A DNA stretch of 64,000 nucleotides from Paracoccus aestuarii (GTDB taxonomy: Bacteria > Pseudomonadota > Alphaproteobacteria > Rhodobacterales > Rhodobacteraceae), in the NCBI RefSeq assembly GCF_028553885.1, contig NZ_CP067169.1, positions 806,001-870,000 of the forward strand, read 5' to 3'. Numbering within the stretch: position 1 is the stretch's first letter; every line of letters starts with the position of its first letter. The position numbers were made by a program, and so were the translations under genes. This document shows, one piece after another, positions 38,065-47,743 of this stretch. The notes beneath the pieces were generated by a model that searched no databases, was not told where the DNA came from, and worked only from the letters and a program-made list of their open reading frames with translations.

Positions 38065-39443
38065 TCGCGCTGCGCAGGCTGGCCGGGGCCGCCGTCATCG
38101 CCGTGGCGACCGCCCTGCCGGCCAGCGCCGAATCGCTGGCCGACACGATGGTCGCGGCCTATCGCCATTCGGCGCTGATGGAACAGAACCGCGCCGTGCT
38201 GCGCGCCGCGGACGAGGATGTGGCGGCCTCGGTCGCCGCCCTGCGCCCGGTGGTCCAGTGGATCGCCCGCCACGGCGCGACCCGGAACGAGGGTGCGACG
38301 ACGCAGCGTTCGACCTCGCTGTCGCTCGGGGCGCAGATGACGCTCTATGATTTCGGGCGGTCCCAGATCGCCATCGACGGGGCCAAGGAACAGGTGCTGG
38401 CCACGCGCCAGGCGCTGGTCTCGGTCGAACAGGACGTTCTGCTCTCGGCCGCCGTCGCCTATTTCGAGGTGCGCGAGGCGATCCAGCAGGTCGGGTTGCA
38501 GCAGAACTCGGTCGAGGTGCTGACCAGCGAGCGTCAGGCCGCGCAGGACCGTTTCGACGTGGGCGAGGTCACGGTGACCGACGTGGCGCTGGCCGATGCG
38601 CAGCTGGCAGCGACGCGGGCAGGGCTGGCCGCCGCCAATGGCCAGCTGGAGATCGCGCGCGAGGGGTATCTGGCCGTGACCGGGCGCCGCCCGGGCCAGC
38701 TGGCGCCGCCGCCCGCGCTGCCCTCGCTGCCCGCGACGGTGGACGAGGCGCGCGCCATCGCGCAGCGCAGCCATCCCGCGATCGGCCAGGCACAGCGCCA
38801 GGCCGCCGCCGCCGAACTGGCCGTGGCGGGCGCCGCCGCCGAACGCAACCCGACCCTGTCGGCCAATGCCAGCGTGGGGGTGACCCGCGCCCCTCAGGCA
38901 CCCTTCGGCAATTACGACAGCCGCAATTCCTCCTCGGTCGGGCTGGAGATGAGCCAGACGCTCTATTCCGGCGGGCGGCTGTCGGCGGGCCATCGCCGCG
39001 CCATGGCGCAGCGCGATCAGGCGCGGTCGGGGCTGCTGAACACCTCGCGCCAGGTCAGCCAGCGCGTGGGCGAGGCCTGGGCGAACATCGCGGTGGCCCG
39101 CGCCCAGATTGACGCGATCGGCCAGCAGATCTCGGCCGCGCAGCAGGCCTATGACGGCGTGCGCGAGGAGGCGCTGCTGGGGGCGCGGACGACGCTGGAC
39201 GTGCTGGATGCGGAACAGTCGCTGCTGCAGGCGCGGGCGGATCGGATTTCGGCCGAATCCAATCTGCAGTTAGCTCATTATCAACTTCTGGCTGCTATGG
39301 GTCTGTTGACGGTAGAAAACCTGCAACTGGGAATCCCGACCTATGATCCATCGCAATATTACAACGCCGTGCGGAACGCGCCCGCAACCAGCCGCCAAGG
39401 CGAAAGCCTCGACCGCGTCCTGCGCGCCATCGGTCGCAACTGA
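38061..39443 (+). CDS. tolC: TolC-family outer-membrane channel protein
   Basis: 460 residues. Signal peptide [23 protein letters not shown] with cleavage after ASA. Two structural repeats of the outer-membrane efflux domain follow: the first with [24 protein letters not shown], the second with [24 protein letters not shown], both with long coiled-coil-like helices. The C-terminal half ends in [27 protein letters not shown], typical for TolC. It forms the trimeric exit duct for type I secretion or RND pumps. No pump genes are adjacent. Confidence 0.93.
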   Translation: MIALRRLAGAAVIAVATALPASAESLADTMVAAYRHSALMEQNRAVLRAADEDVAASVAALRPVVQWIARHGATRNEGATTQRSTSLSLGAQMTLYDFGRSQIAIDGAKEQVLATRQALVSVEQDVLLSAAVAYFEVREAIQQVGLQQNSVEVLTSERQAAQDRFDVGEVTVTDVALADAQLAATRAGLAAANGQLEIAREGYLAVTGRRPGQLAPPPALPSLPATVDEARAIAQRSHPAIGQAQRQAAAAELAVAGAAAERNPTLSANASVGVTRAPQAPFGNYDSRNSSSVGLEMSQTLYSGGRLSAGHRRAMAQRDQARSGLLNTSRQVSQRVGEAWANIAVARAQIDAIGQQISAAQQAYDGVREEALLGARTTLDVLDAEQSLLQARADRISAESNLQLAHYQLLAAMGLLTVENLQLGIPTYDPSQYYNAVRNAPATSRQGESLDRVLRAIGRN

Positions 39444-39466
39444 GCGTCTGACCCCGGCGGTGCGCC

Positions 39467-40333
39467 ATGGCTGAGGCGCGCCGCACCCCCGCCCCCGACG
39501 CTGAAGTCGCGAGCCCGCGCCGCAAGGCCGCAGCCCCCCGCAGCCGCAAGCCCAAGGCCGATGCCGCCGCGAAACCCGCACCCAAGACCCCGGCCAAGCG
39601 CAAGCCCAAGGCCGCGACCCCCGCGGCTGTGGAACGCCCCGCCGTCGGCGGCGCCGCGGCCGAGATCGCCCAGATCCGCAGCGGCGTCGCCCAGATCCGG
39701 CGGATGCTGGACGATGCCCCCCCCTTGCCCCCAATGGACGCGCATGAGCTGCTGACCCGCCTCTGCCGTGATCCGGCACCGCGGCCGCACCGCTCGGCCG
39801 GGGCGCAGGTGATCGACCTGGTCCCGCATATGCGCCTGCCGGCCGAGGATGAGGCGGCGGCCGATCTGCCCGACATCCGGGACGAGGTCCAGGACGGGGG
39901 CGTGGCCGAGACCGGCGGTCCCGGCGACGGCCCGCGCGTGCCGGTCCAGCCCGAGGTTCCGGGCATCGTCATGCCGGTGCGCCGGTCGCGCATCGCGCGG
40001 CTCCTCTCGGCCTGGGGCGATTGGCTGATGTGGCGCCTGATGCCGCCCGAGATCGCGAATGCACCCGCCGCGCAGCAACCCGCGGCGCCCCAGCCCGTCA
40101 CCGAGGCCGCGCCCGCGGTGATCCAGATCACCGCCCCGCCCGTGCCCATCGACGAGATCGTGGCCGAGGCGATCGCCCGGATCACCGCCGACGGCACGCT
40201 GCGCGACCATCTGCAGGAAATGATCCGCGAGGATCTGGAGGGCGAGATGGGCGCGCGGTTCTCGGGCAATCTGCGCACCGTCCTGCGGCGCGAGATCTCG
40301 GTCGCGCTGGATGACCGCCTGACCCATCTGTGA
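39467..40333 (+). CDS. Ala/Pro-rich protein of unknown function next to tolC
   Basis: 288 residues with three parts. Residues 1-60 are rich in Ala, Pro and Lys/Arg and resemble histone-like or linker tails. The middle (60-190) is acidic and Pro-rich with IAQIRSGVAQIRRMLDD near 67. The C-terminal 50 residues form conserved-looking helices (LRDHLQEMIREDLEGEMGARFSGNLRTVLRREI). The plan, a disordered front plus a C-terminal helical module, recalls pole-organising proteins such as PopZ, but the sequence does not match PopZ. It begins 23 bases after tolC and is probably co-transcribed. Confidence 0.7.
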   Translation: MAEARRTPAPDAEVASPRRKAAAPRSRKPKADAAAKPAPKTPAKRKPKAATPAAVERPAVGGAAAEIAQIRSGVAQIRRMLDDAPPLPPMDAHELLTRLCRDPAPRPHRSAGAQVIDLVPHMRLPAEDEAAADLPDIRDEVQDGGVAETGGPGDGPRVPVQPEVPGIVMPVRRSRIARLLSAWGDWLMWRLMPPEIANAPAAQQPAAPQPVTEAAPAVIQITAPPVPIDEIVAEAIARITADGTLRDHLQEMIREDLEGEMGARFSGNLRTVLRREISVALDDRLTHL

Positions 40334-40352
40334 CGGGCCGGGCGGTCGGGGA

Positions 40353-41492
40353 TCAGTTCAGGAAGGTCTCGGGGTCCAGGCTCTCGAAGCCGCGCCGGAC
40401 CTCGAAATGGACGAAGCCCGCATCGCCCGCCTGTCCAAGCGACTGCCCGGGTGCGACCGTGTCGCCCCGGGCCACCGCGACCTCGCCCAGATTGGTGTAG
40501 ACCGTCATCAGATCGCCTTGGTGGCGGACCACGATGATCGGCGTGCCGGAGCTGTCGCGGGTGATGGCCGCGACCTCGCCGCTGCCCGCGGCCGAGACGG
40601 GGGTGCCCGTCGGTGCCGCGATGTCGATGCCGTCATTGCGGCCCTTTTCATAGACCCGGATGATCGCGCCCTCGACGGGCATGCGGAACTGCCCCCCGGA
40701 GGAGGCCGCCGTCCGCGTCGCGCCCAGATCGGTGCTGCGCGCATCGGGCGCGGGCGCGGATGCGGGGGCCGTCGATTCGTCGGGCAGGGGCTGCGCGGCC
40801 GAGGGCGGCGTGGGGGTCGGCGATCCGCTGCCCGGCGCGGTCGTCGCCAGCTCGTCGGGGCGCTGGCCGGGCTGGGGGACGATCAGCCGCTGGCCGGGGC
40901 GCAGGCTCATGTCGGCGGGCAGGCCGTTCCAACTGGCCAGATCCTGCACGGTGACGCCATAGCGCCGCGCCACGGCCCAGGCCGTCTCGCCCGCCGCCAC
41001 GACATGTTCGCGGGGGCTGCGGCGGATGCGGCGGGGGCCGCGGGGGTCGGTGGGGTCGGCGGGGTGGCCGCGCGGGCCGTCGCCGCGGGCTGGGACCCGG
41101 CGAAGGGGTCGCGGATCACCGTGGGCCCGCCCGCCGCCGCGCGCGCCGCCCGCCACCGCCCGGGGCAGGACCAGGACCGCGCCCACCTGCAGCGGCGCAT
41201 CGACGGGCAGGGCGTTATGCGCCGCCAGCTCGGCCGCCGGCAGCCCGAGGCGTGCCGCGATGCTGGAGGGGGTGTCATTGGCCTGCGCCACCGCGACCTG
41301 GCCGTTCGAGAAGGTGATCACGCCGCGCTGGTCGGGCTGGGGGCGGGGGGCCGCGGCGGCGGCGGCCGATGCGGTGTCCATCCCGCCCATCCAACCGCGC
41401 AGGTCCGGGTCGAACCCGCCATCCGGCCCGCAGGAAACCAGCGCCGCCAGCGCCACCACGCCGCAGCCTGCCCGAAAATTCCGTCCTGTCAT
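40353..41492 (-). CDS. nlpD: NlpD-like lipoprotein (LysM, degenerate M23/LytM), with a probable double frameshift in the linker
   Basis: 379 residues. Lipoprotein signal with lipobox LVSC (Cys21). Two LysM modules (about 55-110 and 165-210, HVVAAGETAWAVARRYGV), then a LytM domain (about 275-379) with NDGIDIAAPTGTPV, where the first zinc ligand His is replaced as in E. coli NlpD, and VHFEVRRG. It is thus an amidase activator rather than an enzyme. Third gene of a surE-pcm-nlpD block, as in E. coli. Residues about 115-160 read as an arginine-rich string, while another frame over 41012-41150 gives a normal Ala/Pro linker; see findings. Confidence 0.85.
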   Translation of the reverse strand: MTGRNFRAGCGVVALAALVSCGPDGGFDPDLRGWMGGMDTASAAAAAAPRPQPDQRGVITFSNGQVAVAQANDTPSSIAARLGLPAAELAAHNALPVDAPLQVGAVLVLPRAVAGGARGGGRAHGDPRPLRRVPARGDGPRGHPADPTDPRGPRRIRRSPREHVVAAGETAWAVARRYGVTVQDLASWNGLPADMSLRPGQRLIVPQPGQRPDELATTAPGSGSPTPTPPSAAQPLPDESTAPASAPAPDARSTDLGATRTAASSGGQFRMPVEGAIIRVYEKGRNDGIDIAAPTGTPVSAAGSGEVAAITRDSSGTPIIVVRHQGDLMTVYTNLGEVAVARGDTVAPGQSLGQAGDAGFVHFEVRRGFESLDPETFLN

Positions 41493-41528
41493 GACCTGTC
41501 CCTCAGCTTGCCTGTCTGCGGCCGGGGG

Positions 41529-42179
41529 TCATGTCTGTCCCAACCCCTCGACCAGCGGAACGAACCGCACCTGGCGCAATTCGTCATATTCGAACCCGCC
41601 TTCGGTCCGGGTGACGCGGATCAGGGTCTGGACCGCGTCCGACTGTCCGACGGGCACGACCATGATACCGCCGATCTTCAGCTGTGCCAACAGGGGGCCG
41701 GGCGGATCCTCGGCCGCGGGGGTCACGAGGATGCGGTCGAAGGGCGCCTGGTCTGGCAGCCCGCGCGACCCGTCCGCCACCTGCGCGATGATGTTGTGCA
41801 GGCCGAAGGCGCGGAAGGTCGCCTCGGCCTCCTGGACCAGGCGGCGGTGGCGGTCGACGGTATAGACCCTGCGGCACAGCCCCGACAGGACCGCCGCCTG
41901 ATAGCCCGAGCCGGTCCCCACCTCCAGCACCGTGTCGCGGGGGCCGGGTTCCAGCGCCTGCGTCATCAGCCCCACGACCGAGGGCTGGCTGATCGTCTGG
42001 CCGCAGGGGATGGGCAGGGGGGTGTCCTCATAGGCGCGGTCGGCGAACTGGCCGCGCACGAACTGGCCGCGGTCGATCCGCTCCATCGCCTCCAACACGC
42101 GCGGATCGGTCACCCCGCGCGACCGCAGCTGGAACAGGAACCGCATCTTGCGTTCGGCGGGGCTGTCCTCCTCGGTCAT
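41529..42179 (-). CDS. pcm: Protein-L-isoaspartate O-methyltransferase
   Basis: 216 residues. It repairs damaged proteins by methylating L-isoaspartyl residues with SAM. All Pcm signatures are present: [19 protein letters not shown], motif [32 protein letters not shown], and the late [13 protein letters not shown] strand. The start is the ATG at 42179, overlapping the surE stop by 4 bases; the open frame runs further upstream only inside surE. It is the middle gene of surE-pcm-nlpD. Confidence 0.95.
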   Translation of the reverse strand: MTEEDSPAERKMRFLFQLRSRGVTDPRVLEAMERIDRGQFVRGQFADRAYEDTPLPIPCGQTISQPSVVGLMTQALEPGPRDTVLEVGTGSGYQAAVLSGLCRRVYTVDRHRRLVQEAEATFRAFGLHNIIAQVADGSRGLPDQAPFDRILVTPAAEDPPGPLLAQLKIGGIMVVPVGQSDAVQTLIRVTRTEGGFEYDELRQVRFVPLVEGLGQT

Positions 42180-42985
42180 TCGGCGGCCTGGCCCAAGGGG
42201 GTGTCCAGCGCCGCCGACAGCCGGTCCAGCGATGCGTGGCAGGTCAGGTCGGCCCGCATCGGCGTCACCGCGACATAGCCCGCCAGGTTCACCGCCACGT
42301 CGCTGCCCTCGCGCGCGGTGGCCTGCTGCGATCCGCCCGAGATCCACATGAACCGCCGCCCGTTCGGCGCGTCATAGGGCAGGGCGGCAAAGCGCGATCC
42401 CTGGCGCTGGCCTTGCGGCGCGACGCGCAGGCCGGCGACATCGGCCCCCGGGACGGGGGGAAAGTTCACGTTGTAGAACAGCCGGTAATCGTCGCCCTGC
42501 GACCAGTCCGCGTGATCCAGCAGCCGCCGGATCACCGACGCGCCATGCACCCGCGCACAGTCGAAGGGATCGTCCAGCCCGGCCGTGCGCGGCCCCATGT
42601 ATTGCGACAGCGCGATCGCCGGCAGGCCCTGCAGCGCGGCCTCCATCGCGCCGCCGATCGTGCCGGAATACATCGCGTTCTCGCCCGCATTGTTGCCGCG
42701 GTTCACGCCCGACAGGACCAGGTCGGGGGTGAATTTCACGATGTCGCCCAAGGCGGCCAGCACGCAATCGGCCGGGCTGCCCTCGGCGGCATAGCGGCGG
42801 TCGGCCAGGCGTGCGACCATGGTCGGGTGGGTATAGCTGATGCAATGGCCCACGCCCGACTGCTCGAAGGCGGGGGCGACGGTCCAGACCTCGCCCCGCG
42901 GGCCGGCCAGTTCGGTGGCGATCTGGTGCAGCACCTCCAGGCCCGGGGCGTTGATGCCGTCGTCATTGGTGATGAGAATCCGCAT
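42176..42985 (-). CDS. surE: 5'/3'-nucleotidase SurE
   Basis: 269 residues, a metal-dependent survival nucleotidase that dephosphorylates nucleoside monophosphates. The metal site is formed by TNDDG at residues 6-10, the serine of EQSG, and the asparagine in [29 protein letters not shown] and the C-terminal strand are intact. I start at ATG 42985 ([15 protein letters not shown]), the family N-terminus, not 13 codons upstream. Translationally coupled to pcm. Confidence 0.96.
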   Translation of the reverse strand: MRILITNDDGINAPGLEVLHQIATELAGPRGEVWTVAPAFEQSGVGHCISYTHPTMVARLADRRYAAEGSPADCVLAALGDIVKFTPDLVLSGVNRGNNAGENAMYSGTIGGAMEAALQGLPAIALSQYMGPRTAGLDDPFDCARVHGASVIRRLLDHADWSQGDDYRLFYNVNFPPVPGADVAGLRVAPQGQRQGSRFAALPYDAPNGRRFMWISGGSQQATAREGSDVAVNLAGYVAVTPMRADLTCHASLDRLSAALDTPLGQAAE

Positions 42986-43178
42986 CCTGTCCCCCGTCCG
43001 TGATGGCCGGGCGCCGGTCGGCACGATCCTGCCGTCGCACGCCCTTGTGACCCGATCTGATTAGCGGCGGGGCGGGCCTGCTTCAACCCGTTCCTGCGGC
43101 GGGGCGGGATGCGAAAGCGGTTTGACCTGCGCCCGGGGGCGTTGCATCCTTTGACCCCGGGGCAAGGACCGCGCGCAG

Positions 43179-44096
43179 ATGCAGATCTATCTTCCCATCG
43201 CCGAGGTCTCGGTCAACGCCTTCACGCTGATGGGGTTGGGCGGGCTGGTGGGCGTCATGAGCGGCCTGTTCGGCGTCGGCGGCGGGTTCCTGATCACGCC
43301 CCTGCTGTTCTTCATCGGCATCCCGCCCGCCATCGCGGTGGCGACCGGGGCGAACCAGGTCGTGGCCTCGTCGGTCTCGGGCGTGCTGGCCCATATGAAG
43401 CGGCGCACGGTCGATTTCCGCATGGGCGGCGTGCTGCTGGTCGGCGGCCTGGTGGGATCGGCACTGGGCGTGCTGGTCTTCAACCTGCTGCAGCGGATCG
43501 GCCAGGTCGAGCTGGTCGTCCAGCTGTGCTATGTCGTCTTTCTGGGCCTGATCGGCGCGATGATGCTGCAGGAAAGCGTCCGCGCCCTGCTGCGCGCCCG
43601 CAGCCCCCAGGCCAAGCGCCGCCGCCTGCATCAGCATATGTGGGTCCACCGCCTGCCGCTGAAGATCAAGTTCCGGGCCTCGGGCCTTTACATCAGTGTC
43701 ATCCCGCCCCTGATGGTGGGGGTCGCGGTGGGGGTTCTGGCGGCGATCATGGGGGTGGGCGGCGGGTTCATCATGGTGCCCGCGATGATCTATCTGCTGG
43801 GGATGCCGACCAAGGTCGTGGTGGGGACGTCGCTGTTCCAGATCACCTTTGTCACGGCCTTCACCACGCTGATGCATGCGGTCAGCTACAACACGGTCGA
43901 CGTGATGCTGGCGGTGCTGCTGATCGTGGGGGGCGTGATCGGCGCGCAGGTCGGCACGACCCTGGGCGCGCGGCTGCGGGCCGAACAGCTGCGCATCCTC
44001 TTGGCGCTGCTGGTGCTGGCGGTCTGCGGCAAGCTGGCGCTGGATCTGTTCCTGACGCCGGACGACCTGTTCTCGATCTCGACGCGGGGGGCGTGA
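43179..44096 (+). CDS. TauE/SafE-type (TSUP) membrane permease
   Basis: 305 residues with two TSUP repeats. Each contains a glycine motif: GLFGVGGGFLITPLLFF around residue 30 and AAIMGVGGGFIMVPAMIYLLGMPTKVVVGTSLFQ around 195. About eight membrane helices and a cytoplasmic loop rich in Arg (RARSPQAKRRRLHQHM) lie between the repeats. Family members export sulfite, sulfonates or related anions. The stop overlaps the start of the next gene by one base (TGATG), a pairing with TIGR02186 proteins that recurs in Alphaproteobacteria. Confidence 0.88.
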   Translation: MQIYLPIAEVSVNAFTLMGLGGLVGVMSGLFGVGGGFLITPLLFFIGIPPAIAVATGANQVVASSVSGVLAHMKRRTVDFRMGGVLLVGGLVGSALGVLVFNLLQRIGQVELVVQLCYVVFLGLIGAMMLQESVRALLRARSPQAKRRRLHQHMWVHRLPLKIKFRASGLYISVIPPLMVGVAVGVLAAIMGVGGGFIMVPAMIYLLGMPTKVVVGTSLFQITFVTAFTTLMHAVSYNTVDVMLAVLLIVGGVIGAQVGTTLGARLRAEQLRILLALLVLAVCGKLALDLFLTPDDLFSISTRGA

Positions 44097-44992
44097 TGCG
44101 GCTGGTGCTGGCATTGATCATCGGGCTGATCCCCGGCGCGGGCCTGGCGCAGGGGGCCGGGTCGACCATGCCCGCCGATCCGCAGGCCGGGCTGATCCCG
44201 CCCGTGCCGCAGGGCCCGGACTGGCCGCTCTTTCCCGATCCCGGCGCGCCGCGCCAGCCGGTCGAGGCGGTGCCCGTCGGCCCCGAGGAACAGGTCGTGG
44301 CCGGGCTGTCCAACAGCGCCGTCGCCATCACCACCAGCTTTGACGGATCCGACATCCTGATCTATGGCGCGGTGCGCCGCGAGACGCCGATCCCCGAGGG
44401 GCCGCTGGACGTGATCGTGACCATCGAGGCCCCGTCCCAGCCCCTGACCATCTGGCAGAAGGCCCGCCGCTTCGGCATCTGGGTCAATACCGACCGCGTG
44501 GATATCGGGGCGGCGCCCAGCTTCTATGCGGTGGCCACGACGCGGCCCCTGGACCAGATCCTGGCGCCGGACTGGGACAACCGCTACCGCATCTCGCTGC
44601 CCTTGGTGCTGCGCGCCTTCGCGGGCGCCCCGGAGGTCGCGGATACCCGCCCCTATACCGAGGCGCTGCTGCGCCTGCGCCAGCAGGACGGGCATTACCG
44701 GGTCGAGGAGGGCGCCGTCACCCTGGTCCAGGACACGCTGTTCCGCACCGATATCCGCCTGCCCGCCAACCTGCTGGAGGGGGATTACCGCGCCCGCATC
44801 TTCCTGCTGCGCGAGGGGGCGGTGATCGACGCCTATGCGGCGGCGATCGAGGTGCGCAAGGTGGGGCTGGAACGCTGGCTCTATCGCCTGGCCTTCGATC
44901 AGCCGCTGCTCTACGGGCTGATGTCGCTGGCGGTGGCGGTGATCGCGGGCTGGGGTGCCTCGGCCGCGTTCAGAAAGCTGCGCCGGGCCTGA
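44096..44992 (+). CDS. TIGR02186-family membrane-anchored periplasmic protein
   Basis: 298 residues. N-terminal signal peptide (MRLVLALIIGLIPGAGLAQG), a periplasmic beta-rich domain beginning EQVVAGLSNSAVAITTSFDGSDILIYGAV, and one C-terminal membrane helix (YGLMSLAVAVIAGWGASA) with a basic cytoplasmic end. This matches the TIGR02186 family, whose members are encoded beside TSUP permeases; a partner role in anion export is inferred from that pairing. Start ATG 44096 shares its A with the upstream stop. Confidence 0.82.
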   Translation: MRLVLALIIGLIPGAGLAQGAGSTMPADPQAGLIPPVPQGPDWPLFPDPGAPRQPVEAVPVGPEEQVVAGLSNSAVAITTSFDGSDILIYGAVRRETPIPEGPLDVIVTIEAPSQPLTIWQKARRFGIWVNTDRVDIGAAPSFYAVATTRPLDQILAPDWDNRYRISLPLVLRAFAGAPEVADTRPYTEALLRLRQQDGHYRVEEGAVTLVQDTLFRTDIRLPANLLEGDYRARIFLLREGAVIDAYAAAIEVRKVGLERWLYRLAFDQPLLYGLMSLAVAVIAGWGASAAFRKLRRA

Positions 44993-44996
44993 GGGA

Positions 44997-45500
44997 TCAG
45001 CGGCGCAGCTGGATCACGCGGTCGCCGCCCTGGATCTCGATGCCGGTCAGCCGCGCCAGGCGCGCGGTCGGCAGGGGCAGGGCCACGGTGATCGTGTCGG
45101 TCGCGGGGCTGGCGGGCATGCGCGCCGCCGGGCTGTCGGGGGCGGGCGGCACCGCGACGAAGCGCAGCCGCAGCACCCCGTCGGGATCGGGGGCCAGCCG
45201 GTCCGGCCCGGTGCGCCCGCCCGCCCGGACCAGCATGGCCGAATGATAGCCCTTGACCGGGGCGAAGCCGCGCACGACCAGCAGGCGGCCCTCGGGCAGG
45301 CTCTGCCATTCCGCGCCCAGCAATTGGGGGACCGAGGGGCGGGCGTCCAGCACGGTGCCGTATCCACCCTCGGGTTCCAGCGTCTCGGGGGCGCTGCGCG
45401 CGCCGCCGCCCGAAAAGGGGTTCCAGGCGCTGTCGCCCAGCCTGCCGCAGCCGGTCAGCATGGCGGCGGCGATCAGCAGCGACAGGGTAATTCTGGTCAT
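44997..45500 (-). CDS. Predicted lipoprotein of unknown function
   Basis: 167 residues. Lipoprotein signal peptide MTRITLSLLIAAAMLTGC with the lipobox LTGC (Cys18). The mature part is a beta-rich domain (LLVVRGFAPVKGYHSAMLVRAGG, VLRLRFVAVPP) ending VIQLRR. I do not recognise a family with certainty. The ATG at 45500 is preferred over an upstream one at 45518 because of the lipobox distance. It is convergent with the TIGR02186 gene, 4 bases apart. Confidence 0.78.
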   Translation of the reverse strand: MTRITLSLLIAAAMLTGCGRLGDSAWNPFSGGGARSAPETLEPEGGYGTVLDARPSVPQLLGAEWQSLPEGRLLVVRGFAPVKGYHSAMLVRAGGRTGPDRLAPDPDGVLRLRFVAVPPAPDSPAARMPASPATDTITVALPLPTARLARLTGIEIQGGDRVIQLRR

Positions 45501-45614
45501 GGCGCGTCCCCTTGGCATCCTGCTGCGGTGATAGGCGATCCGGGGCGTGCGGAAAAGCCTCTTTGACCTTCGGGCGCGCGCGGGCTAACCCGGACCCGCA
45601 GCCAGGAGACCGCC

Positions 45615-46028
45615 ATGCCGACCACGCAAGCCTTCGAGGATATCGCCGAAACCTTCGAATTTCTGGACGATTGGGAGGAACGCTATCGCCATTTGATCGA
45701 ACTGGGCCGCGCGATGCCGGCGATGGAGCCAGCGCTGCAGGTGCCCGCGACCAAGGTGGACGGCTGCGCCAGCCAGGTCTGGATCATGCCCCGGATCGAG
45801 GGGCCGACCTTCGATTTCCAAGGCGACAGCGACGCGGTGATCGTGCGCGGGCTGATCGCGGTCCTGCACGCGCTCTATTCCGGGCTGCCGGTGTCGCAGG
45901 TGGGTGATGTGGATGCCCAGGCCGCGCTGGCGCGCCTGGGCCTGGACGAGCATCTGTCGGCGCAACGGTCGAACGGGCTGCGCGCGATGATCGCCCGGAT
46001 CAGGCAGCTGGCCGCCGACGCAGGCTGA
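45615..46028 (+). CDS. sufE: Cysteine desulfuration protein SufE
   Basis: 137 residues. The persulfide-accepting cysteine is C51 in [10 protein letters not shown], the same number as in E. coli Suf[20 protein letters not shown] and the C-terminal helix [15 protein letters not shown] match the family. It takes sulfur from SufS and delivers it to the Suf scaffold. No suf operon is adjacent. The last 29 bases overlap the 3' end of convergent mnmA. Confidence 0.93.
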   Translation: MPTTQAFEDIAETFEFLDDWEERYRHLIELGRAMPAMEPALQVPATKVDGCASQVWIMPRIEGPTFDFQGDSDAVIVRGLIAVLHALYSGLPVSQVGDVDAQAALARLGLDEHLSAQRSNGLRAMIARIRQLAADAG

Positions 46029-47169
46029 TCCAGCCGCCGCCCAGCACGCGGGTGCTGTCGGTGTCGTAGAAGACGCAGGCCTGGCCGGGGCTGACGCCAT
46101 CCTCGGGGTCCAACAGCTCGACCTCGGCGCGGCGGCCAGGCAGGGGGCGCAGGATCGCCGGGCGCGGCGGGCGGGTCGAGCGGATGCGCACCAGACAGGC
46201 GATCTCGCCCTCGAAGGGCTGATCGCCCAGCCAGTTCACCTCGGTCACGTTGACGATGCTGGTCGACAGCGCCTCGCGCGGGCCCACGACGACGCGGCGC
46301 GTCTCGGGCTCCAGCCGCAGCACATAGAGCGGCTCGCCCCCGCCGATGCCGAGGCCCCGGCGCTGGCCGATCGTGTAATGGATGACGCCGCGATGCCGGC
46401 CCAGCACCCGGCCCTCGCGGTCGACGATATCGCCCGGATCGGCCGCGCCGGGGCGCAGCTTCTCGATGACCGAGGCGTAATCGCCATTGGGAACGAAGCA
46501 GATGTCCTGGCTGTCGGGCTTGTCCGCGACCGACAGGCCGTATTCGGCGGCCAGGGCGCGCGTCTCGGCCTTGCTGACCAGATGGCCCAAGGGGAAGCGC
46601 AGGAAATCCAGCTGCTCCTGCGTGGTCGAGAAGAGGAAATAGCTCTGATCGCGATTCGCATCCGCCGCCATATGCAGCTCGGCCCGGTGGGGGCCCTGCT
46701 TGCGCTGGATGTAGTGGCCCGTCGCCATGCAATCGGCATCCAGGTCGCGCGCGGTCTCCAGCAGGTCGCGGAACTTCACGCGCTCGTTGCAGCGGATGCA
46801 GGGCACGGGCGTCGCGCCGGCCAGATAGGCATCGGCGAATTCGTCGATCACCGATTCGCGGAACTTGTTCTCGTAATCCAGAACGTAATGGGGAAAGCCC
46901 ATGCGTTCGGCCACGCGGCGCGCGTCATGGATGTCCTGACCCGCGCAGCAGGCGCCCTTCTTGGCCAAGGCCGCGCCGTGGTCATAGAGCTGCAGCGTCA
47001 CGCCGATGACGTCATACCCTTCGGATTTCAGCTGCGCCGCGACGACGGAGCTGTCCACGCCCCCCGACATGGCCACGACCACGCGGGTCTGGGCCGGGGG
47101 CTTGGCAAAGCCCAGGCTGTTCAATTCGGCGGGGCGCGCGGGCGCGCGTGTTTCGGCGGTCAGGGTCAT
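46000..47169 (-). CDS. mnmA: tRNA-specific 2-thiouridylase MnmA
   Basis: 389 residues, which installs 2-thiouridine at the wobble position U34 of tRNA-Glu, Gln and Lys. The PP-loop is [15 protein letters not shown] near residue 33; the first catalytic cysteine is in PVPCIRCNE and the second in [11 protein letters not shown]; the C-terminal beta-barrel domain ends with [22 protein letters not shown]. The start is ATG 47169; ten upstream codons are in frame but lack support. It converges on sufE, and functionally both belong to sulfur transfer. Confidence 0.95.
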   Translation of the reverse strand: MTLTAETRAPARPAELNSLGFAKPPAQTRVVVAMSGGVDSSVVAAQLKSEGYDVIGVTLQLYDHGAALAKKGACCAGQDIHDARRVAERMGFPHYVLDYENKFRESVIDEFADAYLAGATPVPCIRCNERVKFRDLLETARDLDADCMATGHYIQRKQGPHRAELHMAADANRDQSYFLFSTTQEQLDFLRFPLGHLVSKAETRALAAEYGLSVADKPDSQDICFVPNGDYASVIEKLRPGAADPGDIVDREGRVLGRHRGVIHYTIGQRRGLGIGGGEPLYVLRLEPETRRVVVGPREALSTSIVNVTEVNWLGDQPFEGEIACLVRIRSTRPPRPAILRPLPGRRAEVELLDPEDGVSPGQACVFYDTDSTRVLGGGWISLRRRPAA

Positions 47170-47308
47170 GGACGGTCTTTCGGCCCGGCACGCCGGCATC
47201 GGGCAAAGGTCAGGGGGTCCGGCTCAGGGCGTCCGGCGCGGATTGCGTCAAAATATAGGTAAATACGCCATATTCTCAACCCCGCGGGGGGCGTAATCTG
47301 CGGTGATC

Positions 47309-47323
47309 CTAACCGCGGCTTAA
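47309..47323 (+). promoter_or_regulatory. CtrA-type box upstream of sciP
   Basis: CTAA-CCGCGGC-TTAA, one mismatch to the CtrA consensus TTAA-N7-TTAA, 45 bases before the sciP start. In Caulobacter CtrA activates sciP, which fits this position. Confidence 0.6.
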
Positions 47324-47368
47324 GCGGTTTGGGGCAGTGATTGCAGGACGTGAAGGAAGGACCCTGCA

Positions 47369-47644
47369 ATGTTCGTGAAAAAGACCTCTGGACCGCGGAT
47401 CGTCACGCTCGATGACGGGCGCATTCTCAGCATTGCGGATCTGCCGATGGCGGACACGCGATGGGTGGCCAGCCGCAAGCAGACGGTGGTGCTGGCGGTG
47501 ACCCACGGGCTGATCAGCCGCACCGACGCGCTGAGCCGATACGGCCTGTCGGAGGAGGAGTTCGACGGCTGGTGCGCGGCGGTCGCGCGACACGGAAAGG
47601 CGGCCTTGAAGGTCACGTCGCTGCAAAAGTATAGACAACCCTAG
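47369..47644 (+). CDS. sciP: SciP (DUF1153), CtrA inhibitor
   Basis: 91 residues of the DUF1153 helix-turn-helix family. RIVTLDDGRILSIADLPMADTRWVASRKQTVVLAV at the front and TDALSRYGLSEEEFDGWCAAVARHGKAALKVTSLQKYR at the back match SciP, the small protein that binds CtrA in Caulobacter and blocks its activation of transcription. A GAAGGAAGG ribosome site precedes ATG 47369. It stands 99 bases upstream of ctrA on the same strand, so the inhibitor and its target are neighbours. Confidence 0.9.
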   Translation: MFVKKTSGPRIVTLDDGRILSIADLPMADTRWVASRKQTVVLAVTHGLISRTDALSRYGLSEEEFDGWCAAVARHGKAALKVTSLQKYRQP

Positions 47645-47671
47645 GTTGCTTTTGGCAAAGTCAATTCATTG

Positions 47672-47686
47672 GTAACGGCATGTTAA
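47672..47686 (+). promoter_or_regulatory. CtrA-type box upstream of ctrA
   Basis: GTAA-CGGCATG-TTAA, one mismatch to TTAA-N7-TTAA, 57 bases before the ctrA start; consistent with the known autoregulation of ctrA. A GANTC site (GAATC, 47722-47726) lies between it and the start codon. Confidence 0.65.
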
Positions 47687-47743
47687 CCCCATTGCGGGAT
47701 TGTCGGGACATCAGATTTGGCGAATCGGGGGTAAGATCAAGCC

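Noticed and set aside
39467..40333. Identification of the tolC-adjacent gene as PopZ
   Set aside because: The general plan is similar, but the conserved PopZ C-terminal helices are not recognisable, so it is left as unknown.
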